Source of the DNA: CAZYJD01 sp964647785
GTDB lineage: Bacteria > Bacteroidota > Bacteroidia > NS11-12g > UBA9320
Length of the DNA stretch: 30,161 bases
Assembly: GCA_964647785.1 (NCBI GenBank)
Contig: CAZYJD010000018.1
Coordinates: 1-30,161 of the forward strand
Reading direction: 5' to 3'
A program made the translations under genes and the position numbers. Each line of letters starts with the position of its first letter. Position 1 is the first letter of the stretch. Below, in pieces: positions 23,003 to 28,970 of this stretch. The notes beneath the pieces were generated by a model, which searched no databases, had not been told where the DNA came from, and saw only the letters and a program-made list of their open reading frames with translations.

Positions 23003-24076
23003 ATGAATTTCAGAATGAGAGCCCTCATGACAGGGCTTTTCTTGGGTCTGCCATTTTTTTTGCAGGCTCAAATCGATAGCACCTCAGAGGAAGAGGAAGA
23101 TTACAGCATGTATGAAAACCTCGACTTTGCAGCAGAAGGAACCAAGCGTTTTTGCAGCAGCAAAATTGAGGGTTTAAGCCCGGCCAAACTACTCAGTTTG
23201 GGTTATGATCTTCAAGGGCCATATACCCTGGAGGCCGCTCGCATTCTTGGTGCGGATACTTCCAGTATTCCGTTTGATTATTCACATGGTTTAAGGTTGG
23301 GAGCGAATGTTCCGATCATTTCCAGGAATGACATCATCGTGCAGTTGGGGGCTACTTACTGGGAACAGAAATATCAACTCACAGATGAATCGGATCCGAT
23401 TCATCCTTTGGGAAGAACACTGCGCGACAACGGACTGCGAACCATGGGTCTGAACACCACCATTTTCAAGCCTTTGAATGAAACTTCCTTTATTCTTTTT
23501 CAGGGTTCAGCTGATCTAAATGGCGACTGGGACTGGAGCGAAGTGATGCCCATGAGGTATCTTAAATACTCGGCGGCGGCGCTTTACGGAAAGCGGCCTC
23601 ATGACCGCAAGCAATGGGGGGTTGGTCTTGCGCGTACGTATCGCGTAGGTGAATTGAATTACATTCCCATTGTGATGTTCAATTATACCGATGTGCCGAA
23701 CAAATGGGGCTCAGAAATCCTCTTTCCTGCCCGTGCACATGTTCGCCGCACCTTTAATCCGAGAAACATGCTGTTTTTTGGGTATGAGTTAGAGGGGCAG
23801 AGTTATCGTTTGTTTCAGCAGCCTTTGCGAGCTGAGGATTTGGAAATTCGCAGAGGAGAACTTCGCTTTCGCTTTGTCTACGAATGTTCCATCAGAAACT
23901 TCATCTGGTTATCTGCCCAGGCCGGCTACCGCATCAATTATAGCTTTGATGTGGACCAACTGCCCAATGGAGATGAATTCTTCCGCGGATTTTTTGGCAA
24001 TCAAACCTATGCCATGCAAAACGGATTGGGGAATGCGCCTTATGTGAATGTGAGCATCAATTTGGTGAGCCCATAA
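23003..24076 (+). CDS. DUF6268-type outer-membrane beta-barrel protein
   Basis: A 357-residue protein with a signal peptide ending FLGLPFFLQAQ, an acidic stretch (STSEEEEDYS), and then a run of aromatic-rich amphipathic strands. These include LRLGANVPIISRNDIIVQLGATYWEQKYQL early and NAPYVNVSINLVSP at the C-terminus. The pattern matches the DUF6268 outer-membrane family, whose function is unknown. A second in-frame ATG at 23015 is possible but the first gives the better n-region. It is last in the operon with the lipoprotein and DUF2147 genes. The 34-nt gap to the convergent rho end shows no clear terminator. Confidence 0.85.
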   Translation: MNFRMRALMTGLFLGLPFFLQAQIDSTSEEEEDYSMYENLDFAAEGTKRFCSSKIEGLSPAKLLSLGYDLQGPYTLEAARILGADTSSIPFDYSHGLRLGANVPIISRNDIIVQLGATYWEQKYQLTDESDPIHPLGRTLRDNGLRTMGLNTTIFKPLNETSFILFQGSADLNGDWDWSEVMPMRYLKYSAAALYGKRPHDRKQWGVGLARTYRVGELNYIPIVMFNYTDVPNKWGSEILFPARAHVRRTFNPRNMLFFGYELEGQSYRLFQQPLRAEDLEIRRGELRFRFVYECSIRNFIWLSAQAGYRINYSFDVDQLPNGDEFFRGFFGNQTYAMQNGLGNAPYVNVSINLVSP

Positions 24077-24110
24077 GGGGCAACCAAAAGATTTTTCGAG
24101 CCTTCTTTAT

Positions 24111-25805
24111 TTACCCATTCATCGACATGAGGAACTCCGCATTGTCGCGGGTGCCTTTCATGTAGTTGAGAACGGTGTTCATCGCTTCTTCAGAGTTCAT
24201 ATCTGCCAGGTGGTTGCGGAGGATCCACATCTTCTGCATGGTGCTCTTATCGAGCAACAGATCTTCTCTACGCGTGCTGGATGCCGTAACATCAATGGCT
24301 GGGAAGATGCGCTTGTTGCTGAGTTTGCGATCCAGTTGCAATTCCATGTTACCGGTTCCCTTGAATTCTTCAAAGATCACTTCATCCATCTTCGAGCCCG
24401 TATCGATCAGTGCCGTTGCAATGATGGTGAGTGAGCCTCCATTTTCAATATTTCTGGCCGCACCAAAGAAACGCTTGGGCTTCTGAAGCGCATTGGCATC
24501 CACCCCACCGGAAAGGATTTTCCCTGAGGCAGGTTGAACGGTATTGTATGCCCTGGCAAGGCGCGTAATGGAATCGAGTAAGATCACCACATCATGCCCG
24601 CATTCGGTCATTCTCTTGGCTTTGTCGAGCACGATATTGGCCAGGCGAACATGCTTGTCGGCTGGTTCATCAAAAGTTGAAGCCACCACTTCCGCATTCA
24701 CCGAACGGGCCATATCGGTAACTTCTTCCGGACGTTCATCGATCAGCAAAATGATCATGTATACTTCCGGATGGTTGTGGGCAATTGCATTGGCCACCGA
24801 TTTCAACAAATTCGTTTTACCGGTTTTTGGCTGTGCTACGATCAATCCTCTTTGTCCTTTCCCGATGGGCGTAATCAAATCGATGATTCGCGTGCTAAAT
24901 CCATCTGCTGTGTGAACCAAATTGAACTTTTCATCGGGGAACAAGGGGGTTAAGTGCTCAAATGATACGCGGTCGCGCACCAAAGCCGGAGCCTTGCCGT
25001 TGATGGATTCAATTTGTATGAGTGCAAAGTATTTTTCACCCTCTTTCGGTGGGCGAATGGTTCCTTTTACCGTATCACCCGTTTTAAGTCCGTTGTGTTT
25101 AATCTGTCCCGGCGCAACATAAACATCGTCGGGAGACGGTTGGTAGTTGTAATCAGCTGAACGTAGGAAACCATAACCATCCTGAATGACTTCAAGAACA
25201 CCTTGGGTGGATACCACGCCTTCCAGTTCAAGATAGTTCATGAGCATCTGCTCCGCTTGTTTCCTTTTTTCCTGTTCCTGCCGGCGTTGTTCATCCTGGC
25301 GGCGTTGTTGTTCATCCTGCCGCTGCTGATCGCGCTGCTGGCGATGATCCTGGGCATCATTTTTCTGATCGTCTGTTCCAGAACCGACATTTCGATCCGT
25401 ATTTTTCTGTTGGTTGTCCTGCTGATGCTTTCGATTGTCATCGCGTGCCCCTGATTTTTCGCGGCGATCTTGACGGCGATCATCTTTTCGCTCCTCGCGC
25501 CGCTCCGGCCTGCGATCTTTTTGCGGTTGCTCTTCTTTGGGTTGATTCGCCTTTTGATCACCCGACTCATCCTCTCTTTCCATGCGCTTACGGCTTCGCT
25601 TTTGGTCGTCTCGTTTATCCCGCTGAGGGGCCTCTTTTTTCTCCTCAACAACCGCAGCCGCCGCGCCAGGCTTTACTGCCTGCACTTCAAGTATCTTATA
25701 AATGAGGTCGTTTTTTCTGAGACCTTTAGGGTCAAATTCAAGTTCTTCAGCGATTTCCTTTAGCTCAGAAACCAGCTTTTTGCTTAAAGCATCAAATGTA
25801 TACAT
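24111..25805 (-). CDS. rho: Transcription termination factor Rho with long disordered insert
   Basis: Rho is a hexameric RNA-dependent ATPase that ends transcription. The 564-residue product has the Rho N-terminal helical domain (1-45), a cold-shock RNA-binding domain (about 195-275, with GYGFLRS), then the RecA-like motor with Walker A QPKTGKT (325-331), the LLIDERPEEVTD Walker B region and the LSGGVDANAL and SSTRREDLL segments. Between them, residues about 48-187 form an insert rich in D, E, K, R and Q with almost no hydrophobic residues, absent from the 419-residue E. coli protein. Bacteroidota Rho proteins commonly carry such inserts; that of Bacteroides thetaiotaomicron has been reported to drive phase separation. 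A possible TAAACTTG box 95 nt upstream would leave a long leader, allowing autoregulation. Confidence 0.97.
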   Translation of the reverse strand: MYTFDALSKKLVSELKEIAEELEFDPKGLRKNDLIYKILEVQAVKPGAAAAVVEEKKEAPQRDKRDDQKRSRKRMEREDESGDQKANQPKEEQPQKDRRPERREERKDDRRQDRREKSGARDDNRKHQQDNQQKNTDRNVGSGTDDQKNDAQDHRQQRDQQRQDEQQRRQDEQRRQEQEKRKQAEQMLMNYLELEGVVSTQGVLEVIQDGYGFLRSADYNYQPSPDDVYVAPGQIKHNGLKTGDTVKGTIRPPKEGEKYFALIQIESINGKAPALVRDRVSFEHLTPLFPDEKFNLVHTADGFSTRIIDLITPIGKGQRGLIVAQPKTGKTNLLKSVANAIAHNHPEVYMIILLIDERPEEVTDMARSVNAEVVASTFDEPADKHVRLANIVLDKAKRMTECGHDVVILLDSITRLARAYNTVQPASGKILSGGVDANALQKPKRFFGAARNIENGGSLTIIATALIDTGSKMDEVIFEEFKGTGNMELQLDRKLSNKRIFPAIDVTASSTRREDLLLDKSTMQKMWILRNHLADMNSEEAMNTVLNYMKGTRDNAEFLMSMNG

Positions 25806-25900
25806 CTACAATAATTCTCTTTCGTCTAGTTTGATTGTTCCGGAAGAAATACGGATTTTCTTTGAGAAATCACCAGGGCGGGAATTCATCAGAGACGGTG

Positions 25901-25908
25901 CAAGTTTA
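25901..25908 (-). promoter_or_regulatory. Possible -7 box of rho
   Basis: Minus-strand TAAACTTG matches seven of eight TAnnTTTG positions, about 95 nt before the rho ATG. A long leader is plausible for rho, but no TTTG partner was found, so this is weak. Confidence 0.25.
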
Positions 25909-26130
25909 AACCTTAGATTTGAAATAAAAAAAATATTGTTTAGATAGAAGCAAGAGACAAGAGCGACTTTAAAAAGCGTAGCTTTTTGCCTTCTGTGTAA
26001 TTCAGACTTTCACGTGATAAAAAAATCGCCAGCTTTTCACTTCTGTGTGATCTGTGCGATCTGTGAGAGGTAAGAAGTCAGAAGCAAGAAACAAGAACCC
26101 AGAGGCCAGAAGCCCAATTCAATGCGCTCT

Positions 26131-26158
26131 ATTCACTATAAACTATTCACTATAAACT
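26131..26158. repeat. 14-nt direct repeat, two copies
   Basis: attcactataaact occurs twice in perfect tandem (26131-26144 and 26145-26158). The equivalent place in the next large unit (26429-26442) has a single copy, so copy number varies between units. Confidence 0.8.
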
Positions 26159-26197
26159 ATTCACTATTCACTCTCTTCAAAAGCGCCAGCTTTTTAC

Positions 26198-26297
26198 NNN
26201 NNNNNNNNNNNNNNNNNNNNNNNNNNNNNNNNNNNNNNNNNNNNNNNNNNNNNNNNNNNNNNNNNNNNNNNNNNNNNNNNNNNNNNNNNNNNNNNNN
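26198..26297. other. Assembly gap of exactly 100 N
   Basis: A run of 100 N, the conventional placeholder for a scaffold gap of unknown size. The left flank ends agctttttac and the right flank starts ctgtgtcttt. In the intact unit these are joined by only two bases (tt, 26482-26483). The true missing sequence may therefore be as little as 2 bp or 2 bp plus whole 186-bp units. Confidence 0.98.
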
Positions 26298-26521
26298 CTG
26301 TGTCTTTCTGTCCCGCCTCGGCGGGTGCGAGAAATAAAAAAAAGCGAAGCTTTTATCATTGGAATCAGTGAGAGACAAGAAGCAAGAGACAAGAAGCAAG
26401 AGGCAAGAAGCCCAATTCAATGCGCTCTATTCACTATAAACTATTCACTATTCACTCTCTTCAAAAGCGCCAGCTTTTTACTTCTGTGTCTTTCTGTCCC
26501 GCCTCGGCGGGTGCGAGAAAT

Positions 26522-26539
26522 AAAAAAAAGCGAAGCTTC
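26522..26539 (-). terminator. Possible intrinsic terminator downstream of pdhC
   Basis: Read on the minus strand after the pdhC stop: GAAGC, loop TTC, GCTT followed by a run of T (eight in all). The stem is short and AT-rich, so it is weak, but the T-run is good. The other repeat unit (26332-26354) has a longer version, AAAAGC-TTC-GCTTTT plus Ts. A second palindrome ACCCTCCAGGGT lies at 26557-26568. Confidence 0.35.
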
Positions 26540-26587
26540 TATCAGTGGAATCAGTGACCCTCCAGGGTGGGAGTGAGAGAAAAGAGG

Positions 26588-26617
26588 TCAGGAATCAGAA
26601 ATCCGGAATCTAGAAAC
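26588..26617 (-). repeat. 14-nt family repeat near the pdhC 3' end (inverted copy)
   Basis: On the minus strand this reads two adjacent units, gtttctagattcc and ggatttctgattcc, the same 14-nt unit found after thyA at 28777-28818 but in opposite orientation. It lies 7 nt beyond the pdhC stop. Confidence 0.7.
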
Positions 26618-26624
26618 TATTCCC

Positions 26625-27848
26625 TCAAATAAGCATTGCCACGGGCTCTTCCAGCAATCCTTTGAGGGTCTGCAGGAAACGTGAACCAACCACGCCATCC
26701 ACCACACGGTGATCGCAGCTGAGGGTTACTTTCATGGTTTTGCCCGGTAGGATTTGTCCGTTTTCAACCACGGGCACATCTTTCACGCCACCAACGGCCA
26801 GGATACAGGCATCGGGCGGATTGATGATTGCCGTGAACTCTTCGATTCCGAACATGCCGAGATTGCTTACCGTGAAGGTATTTCCTTCCCAATCTGAGGG
26901 CTGAAGTTTTTTGTCTTTGGCTTTCTGGCTGAAGTTCTTCACTTCCGCACTGATTTGGCTCAGAGATTTTTGATCGGTGAATTTCACCACCGGTACGAGC
27001 AGACCTTCATCCACGGCCATGGCCACCCCTACATGTATGTGCTTGTTGTAGCGAATTTTATCGCCCAACCAGCTTGAATTCACCTGAGGGTGCTGCTTTA
27101 GCGCTTGAGCAACGGCTTTTACCACAATGTCGTTCATGGAGATTTTTGTATCGCCCAGTTGGTTCATGGCAGCGCGGGCGGCAACAGCTTTATCCATTCG
27201 TATTTCCATGGTAAGATAGAAATGCGGAGCGCTGAACTTGCTTTCTGACAAGCGTCTTGCGATGGTTTTTCGCATCTGCGAAACCGGAACTTCTTCGAAA
27301 CTTTCTATGCCCGGAACCGCAGCTGCTACTGCTTGTGAAGGGGTGTAAGATTCAACATCCCGCTTTACAATACGCCCTCCCTCTCCACTGCCGGCAAGCA
27401 TGTTGAGGTCGATGCCCTTTTCTTCAGCGATCTTACGCGCCAAAGGGGAGGCTTTCAAACGACCATCCACAACATTTGTAGATGGAACCGCTACCGCTGC
27501 AGGGCTTGTTGCCGGTTCTGAAGAAGCTGCTGCACTTGCATCCTCTTCTTTGCTTTCTTCTTTTGTTACGGGAGCATCTGCTTCTTTCAGCAAATCCTCA
27601 AAATTCTCTCCTTTCGCCCCAATGATGGCAATGGTGGAATCAACACCTATCGCCGAACCTTCTTCAGCCACCAGGTGTAAAACGGTGCCCTTTTCATAAT
27701 TCTCGAGGTCCATGGTGGCTTTATCTGTTTCCACCTCAGCGAGAATATCGCCGGGTTTAACTTCATCGCCTACTTTCACCTGCCAGGCTACAATGACACC
27801 TTCTTCCATGGTGTCGCTCATCTTCGGTAGTTTAACTTTTACTGCCAT
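26625..27848 (-). CDS. pdhC: Dihydrolipoamide acetyltransferase, E2 of pyruvate dehydrogenase
   Basis: E2 forms the core of the pyruvate dehydrogenase complex and transfers acetyl from lipoyl-lysine to CoA. The 407-residue product has one lipoyl domain (1-77, lysine in VETDKATMD, Lys43), an Ala/Ser/Glu-rich linker (about 80-125), a peripheral subunit-binding domain (about 128-168, KASPLARKIAEEKGIDL with GSGEGGRIVKRDV), and the catalytic domain (about 185-407) with DHRVVDG (His380, Asp384). The SNLGMFGIEEFTAIINPP segment is the pyruvate type and not the 2-oxoglutarate type. E1 genes are not adjacent; E3 (lpdA) lies beyond thyA. The TAGTTTTG -7 box lies 14 nt upstream of the ATG. A branched-chain oxoacid E2 cannot be fully excluded. 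Confidence 0.93.
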   Translation of the reverse strand: MAVKVKLPKMSDTMEEGVIVAWQVKVGDEVKPGDILAEVETDKATMDLENYEKGTVLHLVAEEGSAIGVDSTIAIIGAKGENFEDLLKEADAPVTKEESKEEDASAAASSEPATSPAAVAVPSTNVVDGRLKASPLARKIAEEKGIDLNMLAGSGEGGRIVKRDVESYTPSQAVAAAVPGIESFEEVPVSQMRKTIARRLSESKFSAPHFYLTMEIRMDKAVAARAAMNQLGDTKISMNDIVVKAVAQALKQHPQVNSSWLGDKIRYNKHIHVGVAMAVDEGLLVPVVKFTDQKSLSQISAEVKNFSQKAKDKKLQPSDWEGNTFTVSNLGMFGIEEFTAIINPPDACILAVGGVKDVPVVENGQILPGKTMKVTLSCDHRVVDGVVGSRFLQTLKGLLEEPVAMLI

Positions 27849-27862
27849 GCTTCAAAACTTCG

Positions 27863-27870
27863 CAAAACTA
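27863..27870 (-). promoter_or_regulatory. Bacteroidota -7 box of pdhC
   Basis: Minus-strand TAGTTTTG is a perfect TAnnTTTG match 14 nt before the pdhC ATG. A 12-bp perfect palindrome, ATGGAATTCCAT (27882-27893), lies 11 nt further upstream and could be an operator, though such palindromes also occur by chance. Confidence 0.45.
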
Positions 27871-27910
27871 ACTCAATTTGTATGGAATTCCATTTACAAC
27901 GGCCATTGGA

Positions 27911-27940
27911 TTGAAAAGTTCAGCCCGGGTGCATAGTTTG
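27911..27940 (+). promoter_or_regulatory. Likely thyA promoter
   Basis: TTG at 27911-27913 and TAGTTTG at 27934-27940 are 20 nt apart, close to the Bacteroidota layout but with the -7 box one base short. It lies 41 nt before the thyA ATG and between two copies of a 13-nt direct repeat. Confidence 0.35.
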
Positions 27941-27956
27941 TGCAAAAGTTCAGCCC
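27914..27956. repeat. 13-nt direct repeat flanking the thyA -7 box
   Basis: AAAAGTTCAGCCC occurs at 27914-27926 and again at 27944-27956, 30 bp apart (about three helical turns), each followed by a base and GG. Because 30 is a multiple of three, both copies read as KFSPG in one frame, but no gene uses that frame here. Confidence 0.75.
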
Positions 27957-27981
27957 AGGAAGTCGCAATTTTGAAGAGCTT

Positions 27982-28776
27982 ATGAGACAGTACGAAGATT
28001 TTTTACGCCATGTTTATGAAAATGGCACTGACAAAGCCGACCGCACGGGAACGGGCACACGCTCGGTATTTGGGGGGCAGATTCAATTTAATTTATCAGA
28101 AGGATTCCCGTTGATCACCACCAAAAAAGTACATCTCAAATCCATCATTTATGAGTTGCTGTGGTTTCTGAGAGGCGATACCAATGTGCATTGGCTGCAA
28201 GAACACGGGGTGAGCATTTGGGACGAATGGGCCGATGAGCAAGGAAATCTCGGTCCGGTATACGGCCACCAATGGCGAAGCTGGATGGGTGCAGACGGGA
28301 AAACCTATGACCAGATTCAACAAATTCTTGAGCTCATCAAGAAAGACCCCAATAGCAGGAGAATGGTGGTGAGCGCATGGAATGTAGCGGACCTCCCCAA
28401 AATGGCCCTCGCCCCCTGTCACTGCTTGTTTCAATTTTATGTGGCGGATGGCAAACTCAGCTGTCAGCTCTATCAACGAAGTGCCGATCTCTTTCTGGGC
28501 GTGCCCTTCAATATTGCCTCCTACGCATTGCTTACACTCATGATGGCTCGACATACGGGCCTTGAACCTGGCAGCTATGTGCACACATTTGGCGATGCAC
28601 ACATTTACAACAACCATTTCGAACAGGTGGAATTGCAATTAAGTCGCGATGCAAGACCTTATCCCGAAATGATTTTAAACCCCGATAAAAAAGACCTTTT
28701 CAGCTTTGAATACAATGATTTTCAATTGAAGGATTACCATCCGCATCCAAGAATTAGCGCACCGGTGGCGGTTTGA
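27982..28776 (+). CDS. thyA: Thymidylate synthase
   Basis: ThyA makes dTMP from dUMP using methylene-tetrahydrofolate. The 264-residue product is the same length as the E. coli enzyme and keeps its numbering: the nucleophile is Cys146 in MALAPCHCLFQFYV, the dUMP phosphate arginines are in DRTGTG (Arg21) and DPNSRRM, and the QLYQRSADLFLGVPFNIASYALL block and the C-terminal ISAPVAV are intact. The frame is open upstream to 27940, but ATG 27982 (MRQYEDFLRHV) gives the family N-terminus; the longer form would translate the promoter repeat. It is divergent from pdhC across 133 bp. The usual folA partner is not adjacent in this window. Confidence 0.97.
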   Translation: MRQYEDFLRHVYENGTDKADRTGTGTRSVFGGQIQFNLSEGFPLITTKKVHLKSIIYELLWFLRGDTNVHWLQEHGVSIWDEWADEQGNLGPVYGHQWRSWMGADGKTYDQIQQILELIKKDPNSRRMVVSAWNVADLPKMALAPCHCLFQFYVADGKLSCQLYQRSADLFLGVPFNIASYALLTLMMARHTGLEPGSYVHTFGDAHIYNNHFEQVELQLSRDARPYPEMILNPDKKDLFSFEYNDFQLKDYHPHPRISAPVAV

Positions 28777-28818
28777 GGGTTTCTGATTCCGGGTTTCTGA
28801 TTCCGGATTTCTAATTGC
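28777..28818. repeat. 14-nt tandem repeat, three copies, after thyA
   Basis: gggtttctgattcc occurs twice exactly (28777-28790, 28791-28804) followed by the variant ggatttctaattgc (28805-28818). The array begins immediately after the thyA stop codon. The same unit is found inverted at 26588-26617. Confidence 0.85.
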
Positions 28819-28908
28819 TGATGCTTGAAAGCCAATGCCCGGTACTCTATGGAGATTGCTAGATTTCTTGAGAATAGATCTTTAGAAAGACTCGATTTAA
28901 GGAAATCT

Positions 28909-28944
28909 AAACCTATTAAACTCTTTAAACCTCCTAAACTGGAA
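28909..28944. repeat. 9-nt imperfect tandem repeat, four copies
   Basis: Units AAACCTATT, AAACTCTTT, AAACCTCCT, AAACTGGAA run without break (28909-28917, 28918-28926, 28927-28935, 28936-28944). The unit start AAAC is invariant. It lies 26 nt beyond the lpdA stop. The remaining 28819-28908 shows nothing I can name. Confidence 0.6.
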
Positions 28945-28970
28945 ATATCTACCCCTCTGCGCTCTGTACC

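Larger units (their letters stand above)
25947..26556. repeat. Hairpin-rich intergenic tandem repeat block, unit about 186 bp, interrupted by the N gap
   Basis: The 819 bp between rho and pdhC (25806-26624) hold no gene. The segment beginning ctgtgtctttctg at 26298 recurs at 26484, an exact 186-bp step. Both copies share the perfect palindrome CCCGCCTCGGCGGG (26312-26325 and 26498-26511) and an AAAGC-GAA-GCTT hairpin (26340-26354 and 26528-26538). A further copy of the other half of the unit, from cccaattcaatgcgctc to agctttttac, lies before the gap (26113-26197). It matches 26411-26481 but has one extra 14-nt attcactataaact unit. More degenerate copies, with AAAAAGC-GTA-GCTTTTT at 25971-25987, extend to about 25947. 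Low-complexity agaagcaagagacaag runs link the parts. No coding potential is apparent. Confidence 0.85.

Noticed and set aside
25445..25763. Hydrophobic, membrane-like ORFs on the plus strand inside rho
   Set aside because: They are antisense shadows of the D/R/Q-rich Rho insert; complementing those codons automatically gives Leu/Ile/Val-rich translations.
26122..26420. ORFs spanning the N gap
   Set aside because: They consist of low-complexity repeat sequence and unknown bases, with no family resemblance.
25947..26556. CRISPR array
   Set aside because: The repeats are about 186 bp long and contiguous, without alternating short repeats and unique spacers, and no cas gene is present.
27940..27981. 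Longer thyA start (MQKFSPGSRNFEEL)
   Set aside because: This extension translates the promoter direct repeat, and the family begins at the position of ATG 27982.
26588..28818. Composite transposon bounded by inverted repeats around pdhC-thyA
   Set aside because: The repeats are 14-nt tandem units, there is no transposase or target duplication, and the enclosed genes are core housekeeping genes.
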